A stretch of DNA of 64,000 nucleotides from Tepidaquicella sp964564635 (lineage in GTDB: Bacteria > Bacteroidota > Ignavibacteria > Tepidaquicellales > Tepidaquicellaceae): the NCBI GenBank assembly GCA_964564635.1, contig CAZMAR010000001.1:62001-126000 (forward strand), given 5' to 3'. Under the pieces are notes generated by a model that ran no database searches, was not told the origin of the DNA, and saw nothing but the letters and a program-made list of their open reading frames with translations. Of this stretch, positions 42,792-52,779 are shown piece by piece. Numbering within the stretch: the first letter of the stretch is position 1; every line of letters begins with the position of its first letter. The position numbers and the translations under genes are program-made.

Positions 42792-45700
42792 TCAGGATTC
42801 TAATTTTTCAATTTTAAATGTACAGGGTTTTCCATTTATATCCGTTTCAAAGTATGTATTATCCTTTTCTTTTGAAATAATTATATCTTGACAATAAACT
42901 TCACTTCTTATTTTTTCAATGTAATTATTTATTGCAGTTTTAATTTCATCGGTTGTATTCAGATATATATTTATTTTATCATTTACACTAAAGTCATTAG
43001 TTTTTCTATAATTTTGAACTCTATTTATGAACTCTCTAACTATCCCTTCTTCAATTAATTCCTCCGTTAGCCTTGTATCAACAGCAACAGTAAGGTTTTG
43101 TTCTCGTTCTACTATCCAGCCCTCAATATTTTCTGTAATAATTTCAACATCTTCACTTGTTATATTAAATCCATCTTTTTCAATTTTTCCTTCTGTTTCT
43201 ATTTTATATACCTCATCGGAGGTCAATTCATTAATTATTTTTTGCACCTGTTTTACCTGTTTTCCATACTTTGGACCTATAACTTTGAATACTGGTTTTG
43301 CTTTCTTAGTTATTATTTCTGAGTTTCCTTCTATTATATTTAATTCCTTTATATTAACTTCCTCTAAAATTATATCTTTAACTTTTAGCAAAGTATTTTT
43401 TTCTTTTTCTGTCAATACAGGTATTAAAATCTGTTGCAAAGGTTGCCTTACTTTTAAATTGTTCTTTACTCTGATTGCTCTAACTATGTATACAACGAGC
43501 TGAGCTAATCGCATCTCTTCTTCAAGAGTATCATCAATAATACTTTCATTAACTGCGGTAAATTCTTCAAGATGGATTGAAGTATTTTTCTTTGTTAACT
43601 TGGAATAGATTATTTCTGGTAAAAACGGCATAATAGGTGCAAGCATCATCATAAGTTCAATTAAGACTTCATATAATGTCTGATAACAGGATAATTTATC
43701 TATTTCATCTTCAGGATTTCTAAATCTTTTTCGGTTCCGTCTTATATACCAGTTAGATAGTTCATCAATTGTAAAATCAAATAAAATTCTTGATGCTTTT
43801 GTTATATCATACGAATCTAAAGATTCAAGATAGTCTTTTTTTACTGAATTAATTCTTGACAGCAACCATCTATCTATGGATTTCCTTTCGGATGGATTTA
43901 TTGTTTCTTTACTATCATACTCAAACTCTGTAAGATTTGAATAAATAACAAAGAACTTAAATGTATTAATTAATGTATCAAATAATTTATTCCTTATATC
44001 TACTAAATCTTCATCATTAAATGGTTTTGATTTCCAAACAGGAGAAGAATAAACCAGATACCATCTTAACAGGTCAGCTCCATATTCCTCCAATATTTCC
44101 AGTGGGTTGACAACATTACCGATTGACTTGCTCATTTTTTTTCTTTCCTTATCAAGTATAAGCCCATTAACAATAAGATTTTTATATGCAGGTTTGTTAA
44201 ATAAAAATGTACCAATTGCGTGCAGTGAATAAAACCAGCCCCGTGTCTGATCTAAACCTTCTGCAATAAAATCAGCAGGGTAATGCTTTTCAAATTTTTC
44301 TTTATTTTCAAATGGATAATGAAACTGTGCAAATGGCATAGATCCACTGTCAAACCAACAATCAATTACTTCAGGAACACGGGTCATAATCTTTTTCCCA
44401 TCGATTGACTTAATTTTTACCTCATCAATATATGGTTTATGTAAATCTATTTTATCTGGATAAACTTCTTCAAAATTGATAGCCCTTTGCTTTAGCTCCT
44501 CTATACTTCCTATAATTTCATATCTCTCTTCTCCATTTTCATCTATATAATACCAAATTGGAAGGGGAGTACCCCAGAATCTATTTCTCGAAAGAGCCCA
44601 GTCTTTATTTTCCTCAAGCCAATTTCCAAATCTACCTTCACCAATATCAGGCGGATTCCAATTTATTTCTTTATTGAGTTGAATCATCTTATCTTTGTAT
44701 TCCGTTGTTTTAATAAACCAGGAATCTGTTGCATAATAAATCAAAGGTGTTTTATGTCTCCAACAAAATGGATACTGGTGTTCATATAATTCTTTTTTGT
44801 ATAACCTTCCTCGCTCTTTTAAATTATCTATAATTAGTGGGTCAGCAGTTTTAAAATTCATTCCAGCATAATTTTTTATTTCCTCAACAACATTACCATC
44901 TTTTCCAACAGCCATTAAAATTGGTAAATCATATTCTAATCCTATGTTGTAGTCATCTTCTCCGTAAGCAGGAGCAATATGAACAATTCCTGTACCATCT
45001 TCCATTGTTACAAAATCTCCAGTTGTAACATAATGAGCTTTTTTTTCTGTTTTTAAATCTTTAAAGAGCGGTTCGTAATTAATTTTTTCTAAAGCTTTTC
45101 CCTGATATTCCTCTATTATATTATAATTTTCTTTAATTACATTTAATCTTTCTTTTGCTAAGATTAATCTATTGCTATTTTCCAGTTCTATTAAAACATA
45201 AATTGAGTCAGGATTAACAGCGAGTGCTACATTGGATAGAAGTGTCCAGGGTGTTGTTGTCCAGACAAGAAAATCAGTATTTTTAAATTTCTCATCTATA
45301 ATAGAAAATTTTATATAAATTGAAGGATCTTTTACTTCTTTGTACCCAAGAGCCACTTCATGAGAAGAAAGGGGAGACTCACAAATAGGACAGAAAGGCT
45401 GAATCTTAAAACCTTTATACATTATTCCAGCATCAAAAAACTGTTTCAATGCCCACCAAACCGATTCAATGTATTCATTGTGAAATGTTATATATGCCCT
45501 GGAAAGGTCAATCCAATACCCCATTCTCTCAGTTAAAATTTCCCACTCATTTAAATATTTAAAAATTGATTCCTTACAAGCTTTATTAAATTTCTCCGGT
45601 CCATATTCTATGATTTCCTTTTTTGAGTGAATACCTAATGTTTTTTCAACTTCTACTTCTACGGGTAAACCGTGAGTGTCCCAGCCGGCGATTCTTTCAA

Positions 45701-45935
45701 CTCTGTATCCTCGCATAGTTTTATACCGGCAAATAATATCTTTTACTGTTCTTGAAATAACATGATGTATTCCCGGCATTCCATTTGCGGTTGGGGGACC
45801 TTCGTAAAAAGTATAATATTTTTTGGGATCTTTTGATTCTATACTTTTGATAAATGTATTATCTTTTTTCCAAAATTCCAATACTTCCTTTTCTAATTCC
45901 GGAAGACTAACTTTATCTGGTAATGTATTATACAT
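42792..45935 (-). CDS. ileS: isoleucyl-tRNA synthetase (type with GIHHV signature)
   Basis: A class I synthetase of 1047 residues charging tRNA-Ile. The start at 45935 gives MYNTLPDKVSLPELEKEVLE; an upstream ATG (45983) would add a hydrophobic stretch unlike the family. The HIGH region reads PPTANGMPGIHHVISRTVKD, as in the IleRS group with eukaryote-like features; the KMSKS loop is KERKKMSKSIGNV. CP1 editing domain in the middle and a C-terminal tRNA-binding extension (about 800-1047). No C-terminal zinc finger cysteines were seen. Confidence 0.96.
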   Translation of the reverse strand: MYNTLPDKVSLPELEKEVLEFWKKDNTFIKSIESKDPKKYYTFYEGPPTANGMPGIHHVISRTVKDIICRYKTMRGYRVERIAGWDTHGLPVEVEVEKTLGIHSKKEIIEYGPEKFNKACKESIFKYLNEWEILTERMGYWIDLSRAYITFHNEYIESVWWALKQFFDAGIMYKGFKIQPFCPICESPLSSHEVALGYKEVKDPSIYIKFSIIDEKFKNTDFLVWTTTPWTLLSNVALAVNPDSIYVLIELENSNRLILAKERLNVIKENYNIIEEYQGKALEKINYEPLFKDLKTEKKAHYVTTGDFVTMEDGTGIVHIAPAYGEDDYNIGLEYDLPILMAVGKDGNVVEEIKNYAGMNFKTADPLIIDNLKERGRLYKKELYEHQYPFCWRHKTPLIYYATDSWFIKTTEYKDKMIQLNKEINWNPPDIGEGRFGNWLEENKDWALSRNRFWGTPLPIWYYIDENGEERYEIIGSIEELKQRAINFEEVYPDKIDLHKPYIDEVKIKSIDGKKIMTRVPEVIDCWFDSGSMPFAQFHYPFENKEKFEKHYPADFIAEGLDQTRGWFYSLHAIGTFLFNKPAYKNLIVNGLILDKERKKMSKSIGNVVNPLEILEEYGADLLRWYLVYSSPVWKSKPFNDEDLVDIRNKLFDTLINTFKFFVIYSNLTEFEYDSKETINPSERKSIDRWLLSRINSVKKDYLESLDSYDITKASRILFDFTIDELSNWYIRRNRKRFRNPEDEIDKLSCYQTLYEVLIELMMMLAPIMPFLPEIIYSKLTKKNTSIHLEEFTAVNESIIDDTLEEEMRLAQLVVYIVRAIRVKNNLKVRQPLQQILIPVLTEKEKNTLLKVKDIILEEVNIKELNIIEGNSEIITKKAKPVFKVIGPKYGKQVKQVQKIINELTSDEVYKIETEGKIEKDGFNITSEDVEIITENIEGWIVEREQNLTVAVDTRLTEELIEEGIVREFINRVQNYRKTNDFSVNDKINIYLNTTDEIKTAINNYIEKIRSEVYCQDIIISKEKDNTYFETDINGKPCTFKIEKLES

Positions 45936-46254
45936 AGGCAAAAAATAAATTCTTAAAATATAAATTTGTTTTTTAAATATCAATGATAAGAATTTGAATT
46001 TTTAAATAACTAATTTCCTATTGTTTTATTAAATCATAATTCTTATGAGAGATAAATAATATATTAAATTCAAGTAATCTATTGTTTTATTAATATATAT
46101 ACTCTAAAAAATATTTTGACTTTTATAAAAATCTATTTTAAAAAATTGCTTTATCTCTTTCCATTATAAAAATATTTTTTTTAACTAACTTAAAAAATTA
46201 TACCCCATTATTTATAATTAAATTATTTTTGTTTTACACACTACTAAAATAAAT
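45936..46254. other. intergenic region upstream of ileS
   Basis: About 320 bp, very A/T-rich. It must contain the ileS operon promoter (minus strand). It includes an exact 15-nt direct repeat, CTATTGTTTTATTAA, at 46018-46032 and 46079-46093. No T-box-like structure or RNA gene was recognised. Confidence 0.55.
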
Positions 46255-46256
46255 CA

Positions 46257-46288
46257 TAAAAAAAGGCTGTATTATAATAATACAGCCT
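46257..46288 (-). terminator. intrinsic terminator of the sigma/anti-sigma/Spy-like operon
   Basis: AGGCTGTATT (46264-46273) and AATACAGCCT (46279-46288) form a 10-bp stem with a short A/T loop. On the minus strand it is followed by a run of seven T. It lies 33 bp past the stop of the 149-residue protein gene. Confidence 0.88.
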
Positions 46289-46320
46289 GACTGTGAGTTT
46301 TAAAATTAAATAATTATAAC

Positions 46321-46770
46321 TTAATTCTTTTTCTTTTTCTTGTCTTTCTTTTTTTCCTTAATTAACTCACGAGTTTCTTTCTGGAGAATCATTGTTTTTG
46401 CAATTTGTTGAGGGGTCAGGATTTCCTTTATAGAAGAGACATAATCCTTTCTGTTTTTATAGGCTTCATCTTCAAGAGCGAAAAGCTCATCAAGTTTTTT
46501 CCCTATGTCTGCTGCCTCAGGATTTTTTACAATGTACTCCTTAAGTTCTTTCCGTTTCTCTGCAATATTTCTGATTTTCATTCTGAAGTCTTTCTGTATA
46601 GCTAAATATTTATCAGCCACTTGTTCACTTAAACCAACTTGCTCAATTAACTTCTTTTTTATCGCATTGTTGAATTTGGTTATCTTATCGGTTGTATCTT
46701 TCTGTGCAAATACTGCGCTACATATGAAAAAGAATAATAATGCTGTGAATAGAAATTTTGTTGTTTTCAT
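46321..46770 (-). CDS. Spy/CpxP-like periplasmic protein of the sigma-factor operon
   Basis: A 149-residue exported protein with a signal peptide (about 1-22, SAVFAQ). The mature part is helical, with KLIEQVGLSEQVADKYLAIQ, a Lys-rich middle and ILTPQQIAKTMILQKETREL; the LTxxQ-type motif is typical of Spy/CpxP chaperone-like or heavy-metal-sensor proteins. The C-terminal 20 residues are mostly Lys. Third gene after an ECF sigma factor and its anti-sigma factor, so it may be an envelope-stress effector or part of the sensing system. Confidence 0.75.
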   Translation of the reverse strand: MKTTKFLFTALLFFFICSAVFAQKDTTDKITKFNNAIKKKLIEQVGLSEQVADKYLAIQKDFRMKIRNIAEKRKELKEYIVKNPEAADIGKKLDELFALEDEAYKNRKDYVSSIKEILTPQQIAKTMILQKETRELIKEKKKDKKKKKN

Positions 46771-46776
46771 AATTAA

Positions 46777-47451
46777 TTATATTTTTAGGTTTTCGAAATT
46801 TTCTAACACTTTTTGTTGTTCATCATAAGGTAACTTTCTAAATTCATATTCAGGGTCAAAATATTCTTCATATGTATCAATAATATCATCTTCCTCAAAA
46901 AACTCTCTTTGATTAGACTCGTTAATCTTTTCTGTTTCTATAACTTTATTAGTATTGATGTTTTTTAAATATTTTTCCTTTAAATTACCCGGTGTCTCAT
47001 AATTCTCAATCTTTATTTCATTATTTACAACAGAAGTATCAAGTATCGGCTCTTTCTCTGTTAAAACACTTGAATCTGAAAGGGTTATTTCTATAGTTTG
47101 ATTATCATTAGAATTATTAATAAGTTTATAGGAGATAAATAAAAGAATAAGAAGCGCAAGCGAGATTGCAAATTTCCAATTTATAATCAATTGTTTTAAT
47201 TTCCTCAAAACAGATTTATCAATTCTTTCATTTATTCTGGGCAATAAAGAGTTGAAGTAATTTTCTGGGGGGCTAAAGGCATTTGTTTCCTCAAATTCGG
47301 AAAAAATAGTTTTTAACTTCTCATATTCCTCTTTTAATTTTTCATTTGTTTTCAATTCTTTTTCTATTTCCTTTTTAAGCTCTTCATCACTAATGTTACC
47401 CTGAATATATTCAGGTAAATATTCCAAATATTTAATTTCTGCTTCTGACAT
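46777..47451 (-). CDS. membrane-anchored anti-sigma factor
   Basis: A 224-residue protein with a cytoplasmic N-terminal helical domain (1-90; LPEYIQGNISDEELKKEIEK resembles the start of zinc-free anti-sigma domains), one transmembrane helix (about 92-110, WKFAISLALLILLFISYK) and a periplasmic acidic tail. It starts 5 bp after the ECF sigma gene, the usual position of a cognate inhibitor. Sequence alone would not identify it; gene order does. Confidence 0.75.
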   Translation of the reverse strand: MSEAEIKYLEYLPEYIQGNISDEELKKEIEKELKTNEKLKEEYEKLKTIFSEFEETNAFSPPENYFNSLLPRINERIDKSVLRKLKQLIINWKFAISLALLILLFISYKLINNSNDNQTIEITLSDSSVLTEKEPILDTSVVNNEIKIENYETPGNLKEKYLKNINTNKVIETEKINESNQREFFEEDDIIDTYEEYFDPEYEFRKLPYDEQQKVLENFENLKI

Positions 47452-47456
47452 TTTTA

Positions 47457-48038
47457 TTAGAATATATTTCTATAGTTATTATTTTCAAAAAATATTCTAA
47501 GGTTTTTCAGGGCGTGAAAGAAATTTGCCTTTAAACCTCCTACACTCGTACCTAAAATTTGTGATATTTCATCGTAACTTAAATTTTCATAAAATCGTAA
47601 TATAAAAACGGCTCTCTGCTGGGGGGGAAGGCTTTCAATAGATTTACGAATAAAATTTTCTTTCTCCATTAATTCTACATCTTTATGTGCTCTAGTATTA
47701 TCAGACATATTCTCAAGTTCGATACTCTTCTGGATTCTACTTTTATTTAAATTTATTTTCTTTAGATGATTTAAACTCATATTTACTGTTATTCTATAAA
47801 GGTATGTAGTTAATTTAGATTCTCCTCTAAATTGATTTAGTGATTTATATAATTTTATAAATACCGCCTGTGTAATTTCATCAGCATCGTCGTGATTTAT
47901 CAACATTTTTCTTGTAATATTATATACCATTTTTTGATATTTTAATACTATTTTATTAAATGATGACCTGTTACCTGATTTGCATTTTTCGATTAATTCA
48001 ATATCGTCTTCCAATATTGGTTTAGTATTTTCATTCAT
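47457..48038 (-). CDS. ECF-type RNA polymerase sigma factor
   Basis: A 193-residue sigma-70 family factor of the extracytoplasmic function group. Region 2 (about 25-95) contains YQKMVYNITRKMLINHDDAD, EITQAVFIKLYKSLNQF and TYLYRITVNMSLNHLK; region 4 (about 130-185) has LPPQQRAVFILRFYENLSYD and EISQILGTSVGGLKANFFHA. Likely held by the next gene's anti-sigma factor and released under an envelope signal. The promoter it recognises is unknown; autoregulation is usual. Confidence 0.93.
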   Translation of the reverse strand: MNENTKPILEDDIELIEKCKSGNRSSFNKIVLKYQKMVYNITRKMLINHDDADEITQAVFIKLYKSLNQFRGESKLTTYLYRITVNMSLNHLKKINLNKSRIQKSIELENMSDNTRAHKDVELMEKENFIRKSIESLPPQQRAVFILRFYENLSYDEISQILGTSVGGLKANFFHALKNLRIFFENNNYRNIF

Positions 48039-48170
48039 CTTTTTTAGTTCATTTTTTAGACAATATTACTCACTAAAGAGTTTAATTATTATTTTAAAGT
48101 AAAAATTTTTATTTAAAAGAATAAAATTTTTGAATTGATTTTTTTGCTCATTCGGTAGATTTTATTGTTA

Positions 48171-49154
48171 ATGTTACAGAAAAGGAATAAAATTCTTGTT
48201 ATAATATTGGTGTCACTTGTTTTTATTTTAACTCTTTTCTTTTTGTTTTCTGGAGATAAAACAACCAGGGATTCTGAAAATAAGATTGAAATTAAAGAAA
48301 TTTTCAAAACACAGAATATTTTTTTAAAATATGAAGATTTTAATATAAATGAAATTAACTTAAAAAATTATCTTAATAATCTTATTAACAATTGGGACAA
48401 AATATTTGATATTTTTTATTTAAATCTTAACAAATATAAGTACATTAGTTATAATGAGGATATTGAAGTTGATGAAAGTGGAAAAATAAGATTTCCGAAA
48501 ATCAAAGTAAGATTCTCAAAAAGCAATATCGACGGTATAATAAAAAATTTCGGTGGTATTATTGTTGAACATTGTAATGAATATAAACTCGATTGGCGTA
48601 TAATTTTAGCCATTATGCATCAGGAGTCATATTTTGATTCTAATGCTGTTTCCAGAGCCGGTGCTTACGGTTTAATGCAACTTATGCCGCGCACTGGACT
48701 TGGATTGCAAAATCAACTAAATCTTGAAGACTATAAGACTGCAAAAAATAATCTTATTGCTGGAATATATTATTTTGCAACTTTAGTTAATTCTTTTGAT
48801 GATTTAGGGGAAGATAAATATAAATTTGCTCTTGCTGCTTATAATGCTGGTTTTGGTAGAATTGTTGATGCTATGATTTTAGCTGCTTATGATGATAAAA
48901 ATTATAAAAACTGGGATGTGGTAAAAGAATATTTACCAATGCTATCTTCAAAGTACGATTCTGTTACAAGAAATATTTTCCAAAGTATGAACAGGCAGCG
49001 GTCACCTTACTTAAATAATTGGAAAGAACCATATCTATATGTCGAATATGTTTATTATTACTATGAGAGGTATAAGGAGATTTTTGAGAGTAACTTGATG
49101 GAAAAGAAAACCAAAGGCAAGAGTAAAGTTAAACAAAAGAAAAACAAAAATTAG
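48171..49154 (+). CDS. membrane-anchored lytic murein transglycosylase (SLT family)
   Basis: A 327-residue enzyme; ATG 48171 chosen over a TTG six nt earlier. One N-terminal membrane helix (about 8-28), a spacer, then the SLT domain (about 140-300): AIMHQESYFDSNAVSRAGAYG with catalytic Glu152, LMQLMPRTG, and ALAAYNAGFGRIVDAM. It cleaves peptidoglycan strands to 1,6-anhydro products in the periplasm. The C-terminal 20 residues are Lys-rich. Ends 3 nt into the convergent comF-like gene. Confidence 0.92.
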   Translation: MLQKRNKILVIILVSLVFILTLFFLFSGDKTTRDSENKIEIKEIFKTQNIFLKYEDFNINEINLKNYLNNLINNWDKIFDIFYLNLNKYKYISYNEDIEVDESGKIRFPKIKVRFSKSNIDGIIKNFGGIIVEHCNEYKLDWRIILAIMHQESYFDSNAVSRAGAYGLMQLMPRTGLGLQNQLNLEDYKTAKNNLIAGIYYFATLVNSFDDLGEDKYKFALAAYNAGFGRIVDAMILAAYDDKNYKNWDVVKEYLPMLSSKYDSVTRNIFQSMNRQRSPYLNNWKEPYLYVEYVYYYYERYKEIFESNLMEKKTKGKSKVKQKKNKN

Positions 49155-49852
49155 TCAAAAACTGTCAGTGCTAAACTTACTATAAAAATCTCTGATACTT
49201 TCGCTTTTTGTAAAGTTTTAACAGCTTCAACTATTGTTGCTCCTGTTGTTATTATATCATCGACCAAAATAATTTTTTTCCCCTTTAGAGAATTTTTATG
49301 TTTTGGAGCAACCGCAAAAGCATCTTTCATATTTTTATAACGCTCTTCTATATTCAGCTTTGTTTGAGATTGTGTGTCTTTTTTTCTTATGAAACTAAAA
49401 TTATCATAATTTAATTTTAAATGTTCATTTATTCCGCGAGAAATATATTCACTTTGATTATATCCTCTTTCTCTTATTTTGGTTTTATGTAATGGTATTG
49501 GTATTATACAATCATAATTAAGTAAATAGTTATAATTTTCTAACAAATCCTTTGCAATTAATTCTCCTAATAAAAAACCTAATTTTTTAAAACCACTGTA
49601 TTTTATGTGATGGATTATTGTTTGTATCTCTGAATTTTCTTTAAATCTATATAAGCTAAAACAATTTTTATTTTCAATTTTTCTTTTTAATTCACTAATA
49701 TCAAATAATGTTAATCTTTCCAGATTATTTAAAATTTCATCTTTTACATAGGGGTTAGAATTTGTTTCTGGTAGTTTTTCTCCAGAAACAATACAGATTT
49801 TTGGAAAAACAAAATCCGTAAATGAATTTAAATATTTTCTTATTAAATTCAT
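49151..49852 (-). CDS. ComF-family phosphoribosyltransferase-like protein
   Basis: A 233-residue protein of the ComF family, needed for DNA uptake in competent bacteria. The PRPP-binding motif is KIILVDDIITTGATIVEAVK (about residues 188-207), with CIIPIPLHKTKIRERGYNQS upstream. The N-terminal zinc ribbon typical of ComF is degenerate: only one Cys-containing element (KICIVSGEKL) is seen. No other competence gene is nearby. Confidence 0.88.
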   Translation of the reverse strand: MNLIRKYLNSFTDFVFPKICIVSGEKLPETNSNPYVKDEILNNLERLTLFDISELKRKIENKNCFSLYRFKENSEIQTIIHHIKYSGFKKLGFLLGELIAKDLLENYNYLLNYDCIIPIPLHKTKIRERGYNQSEYISRGINEHLKLNYDNFSFIRKKDTQSQTKLNIEERYKNMKDAFAVAPKHKNSLKGKKIILVDDIITTGATIVEAVKTLQKAKVSEIFIVSLALTVFD

Positions 49853-49876
49853 GAAATAAATTTGTAAATAAATATG

Positions 49877-51355
49877 CTAATTCCTGATTTTATTTTCTAT
49901 TAATTTTTCAACAATTTTTGCTGAACTTATAACCCCCGGAATTCCTGCTCCAGGATGCGTACCAGAACCAACAAAATATAGATTTTCTATGTCTTCACTC
50001 CCATTGTGAGGTCTAAAGTATGCGGATTGAAATAAAGTAGGTTCTATTGAAAATCCTGTACCAAGAAATGAGTTAAGTTTATCTTTAAAATATTCTGGAG
50101 TGATAAAGAATTCTGTTTCAATATTTTCTCTTAATCCAGGAAGGAAAGAATACTCAAGGGATTCTAAAATTCGGTCTTTATACTTTTCACCAAATTTATC
50201 CCAATCAGTATTTGATTTTAGGTTTGGAACGGGAGATAAAATATACATACAGTCTTTTCCCTCAGGTGCAACACTTGGGTCTGTTGCTGTTGGTCTATGA
50301 ATATATAGGGAAAATTCATCTGATACTTTGTAATTTATAAAGATATCATCAAGAAGCTCTTTGTATTTATTGCTAAATATAATAGAATGATGGGGGAGAT
50401 TGTTATATTTCTTTTTAAGTCCAAGATATATGACAAATAGAGACATGCTGTATTTAAAAGAATTTATTTTTTCATCGGTGTATTTTTTTCTGAATTCTTT
50501 ATTGATTAGATTTTTATAAGTATATGCTAATTCGGAATTACAAATAACTAAATCTGCATCAAATTTTTCTTTGTTATTAATCTCAACACCTTTAACTTTA
50601 GGTTTTCCTTTATCTTTTTTGCATAAAATTTTAGTTACTTCTGATTCATAAAATATTTGCCCTCCATTTTCTGTAAATAAATTACATAATCCTCTAATCA
50701 TTGAATTGGTTCCTCCCATTGCATACCATACTCCCCATTTTTGTTCAAGATAATGAATTAAAATATAAATGCTTGTAGTTTTAAAAGGATTTCCACCTAT
50801 AAATAATGGATGAAAACTAAATGCTCTTCTTAAGTAATCATTTTGTATATATCCTGAAACAAATTTATAAACAGATTTATCTGCTCTAAGTTTTATTAAA
50901 TTTGGCAAAATTTTTAACATACTACCTATTGTAATAAAAGGCTTATCAATTAGTGAAAACCCTTCAGAAAATATTTTCTTTGATTCATTGTAAAATTTCC
51001 TATATCCATCTACATCATTTATGTTAAATTTTATTACCTCATTTACTATACTATCTTTACTATATGTAAATATATTTCTATCATTAAAATATAGTTTATA
51101 AAAAGGTTCCAGCTTTATAAGTTTAAAATAATCAGAAGATTTTTTATTAAATAAACTATATAATTCTTCTAATAGCCAGGGCGCAGTGATAATAGTAGGT
51201 CCCGCATCAAAAATAAATCCGTCTTTTTCAAACCAAAATGCTCTACCACCAGGTTTTTTTAATTTTTCAAATATTGTAACTTTATGTCCATTATATAAAC
51301 ATCTGATAGCAGCACAAATCCCCCCCAAACCACTACCAATTACTATAATATTCAT
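49877..51355 (-). CDS. crtI: CrtI-type phytoene desaturase
   Basis: A 492-residue FAD enzyme of the bacterial phytoene desaturase group. IIVIGSGLGGICAAIRCLYN at the N-terminus, PGGRAFWFEKDGFIFDAGPT, YIHRPTATDPSVAPEGKDCM, and the C-terminal FAD motif LYFVGSGTHPGAGIPGVISS match CrtI closely. It introduces double bonds into phytoene or a related carotenoid. It is the second member of the family in the window (the first is at 22998-24491, less CrtI-like). No phytoene synthase or cyclase gene flanks it. Confidence 0.9.
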   Translation of the reverse strand: MNIIVIGSGLGGICAAIRCLYNGHKVTIFEKLKKPGGRAFWFEKDGFIFDAGPTIITAPWLLEELYSLFNKKSSDYFKLIKLEPFYKLYFNDRNIFTYSKDSIVNEVIKFNINDVDGYRKFYNESKKIFSEGFSLIDKPFITIGSMLKILPNLIKLRADKSVYKFVSGYIQNDYLRRAFSFHPLFIGGNPFKTTSIYILIHYLEQKWGVWYAMGGTNSMIRGLCNLFTENGGQIFYESEVTKILCKKDKGKPKVKGVEINNKEKFDADLVICNSELAYTYKNLINKEFRKKYTDEKINSFKYSMSLFVIYLGLKKKYNNLPHHSIIFSNKYKELLDDIFINYKVSDEFSLYIHRPTATDPSVAPEGKDCMYILSPVPNLKSNTDWDKFGEKYKDRILESLEYSFLPGLRENIETEFFITPEYFKDKLNSFLGTGFSIEPTLFQSAYFRPHNGSEDIENLYFVGSGTHPGAGIPGVISSAKIVEKLIENKIRN

Positions 51356-51408
51356 ATATAAAGTATATTATTAAATAATAATTTTAACTATTATAATTAT
51401 ATAGTAAT

Positions 51409-51852
51409 TTATTCTAATTCATCAAGTAAATTAGAAAGGAAATTTTTTAGCTCTTTCAGATCATTTTTTAATTTATCCTCTTTAGTCTCTTTTTCATCTT
51501 CGTCTTCACTTTTGAATAATTTTAATTCTCCTTTACTTGATTCTTTATTCATTGATTCTGATTCTCGAGAGAGGGAAATACCTTGTTTTCTTTCTTCTTT
51601 TTGTAAATAAGATTTAAGAATCTTTTTTGCCCCTTCTATTGTGTATTTTTCGTCCCTCAATAATTTTTTAATAAGTAATATTAATTTTATATCCTTATTT
51701 GTATATATCCGATTTCCTGCAAGATTTTTTGCTGGTTTTAATTGCTCAAATTCTGTTTCCCAATATCGTAAGACATATTGTTCCAAATCAGTTATTTTAC
51801 TTACTTCACTTATTGAATAATAGAGTTTTTGCATTGCAAAATTTTTTCTCAT
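51409..51852 (-). CDS. MerR-family transcriptional regulator
   Basis: A 147-residue regulator. The DNA-binding domain YYSISEVSKITDLEQYVLRY through NRIYTNKDIKLILLIKKLLR (about 8-65) is the MerR winged helix of the type without a C-terminal cysteine ligand site. A coiled-coil region follows and a Glu/Lys-rich tail (105-147). The divergent or adjacent targets are not apparent; it lies 54 bp upstream of the crtI-like gene on the same strand, so it could regulate it. Confidence 0.88.
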   Translation of the reverse strand: MRKNFAMQKLYYSISEVSKITDLEQYVLRYWETEFEQLKPAKNLAGNRIYTNKDIKLILLIKKLLRDEKYTIEGAKKILKSYLQKEERKQGISLSRESESMNKESSKGELKLFKSEDEDEKETKEDKLKNDLKELKNFLSNLLDELE

Positions 51853-51984
51853 AGTTATTAATTTTTTTTAAATATATATATTTTCTATCCTTTTGTCAAT
51901 ATATATATTTAATCGCAAATGTTAATGTAATTATTAAATTAATTCTTATAATTTATCTATAAATCTTATAATTATATAAATCAT

Positions 51985-52779
51985 TTAAATAAGATTATCT
52001 GTATTTTCTCCTTTAAGTTTTGTGAATAACTTATAAGTATTTTTATAAACTATGTCAATTAGTTTATTATATTCAATATTCATTAATTCTGATAATTTTT
52101 TTATTGTGTGTAGTATGTTTGAAGGTTCATTTGTTTTGCCTTTTATTGGTACGGGCGACATAAAAGGAGAATCGGTTTCAAAAAGAAGATACTCAGGATT
52201 TAAAGATTTAATCAAATCTATATTTTTATAATTTTTGTATGTTATATTCCCACAAAACGAAACATATAAATTATTCCTTGAAATTATTTTACTCAAATTT
52301 TCGGAATTTCCACTAAAACAATGAAATTGTCCTTTTACATTAGAAAATGCTGGGTTTTCTATTATTTTTATAGCATCTTCAATAGAATTTCTCGTGTGGA
52401 TTATAATAGGTAAATTATTTTCATTTGCCAAATTTATTTGTTCTACGAAAAAATGCTTTTGTTCGTCAATATTATTTTTGTCCCAATAATAATCCAGTCC
52501 AATTTCTCCGATTGCTACAACTTTTGGGTGCTTTAAGAAACCTTCAACTATGTTAAGATGATTTATTTCTGAATTTTTAACTTCGGTTGGGTGAATTCCT
52601 ACAGCAGAATATATCTGATTATATTTTTCAGAGATATTCAAAATCTCCTCCGAAGTTTTAATATCTACTGCAGGAATTATTATTTTTTCAATTCCATTAT
52701 CAATGGCTCTATTTATAACTTCATCTAATCTGTCTTTTAATTCTGGATAGTAAAGATGTGCATGAGTGTCAATTATCAT
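51985..52779 (-). CDS. tatD: TatD-family metal-dependent DNase/hydrolase
   Basis: A 264-residue TIM-barrel hydrolase. Metal ligands appear in IDTHAHLYYPE (HxH), GEIGLDYYWDK, IIHTRNS, QFHCFSGNS and FETDSPFMSP. TatD proteins are 3'-5' exonucleases acting in DNA repair or degradation. It overlaps the preceding purine nucleoside phosphorylase gene by 11 nt. Confidence 0.93.
   Translation of the reverse strand: MIIDTHAHLYYPELKDRLDEVINRAIDNGIEKIIIPAVDIKTSEEILNISEKYNQIYSAVGIHPTEVKNSEINHLNIVEGFLKHPKVVAIGEIGLDYYWDKNNIDEQKHFFVEQINLANENNLPIIIHTRNSIEDAIKIIENPAFSNVKGQFHCFSGNSENLSKIISRNNLYVSFCGNITYKNYKNIDLIKSLNPEYLLFETDSPFMSPVPIKGKTNEPSNILHTIKKLSELMNIEYNKLIDIVYKNTYKLFTKLKGENTDNLI

Noticed and set aside
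43027..43503. 158-codon plus-strand ORF opposite ileS
   Set aside because: Antisense to the C-terminal domain of ileS; Ser/Ile-rich shadow.
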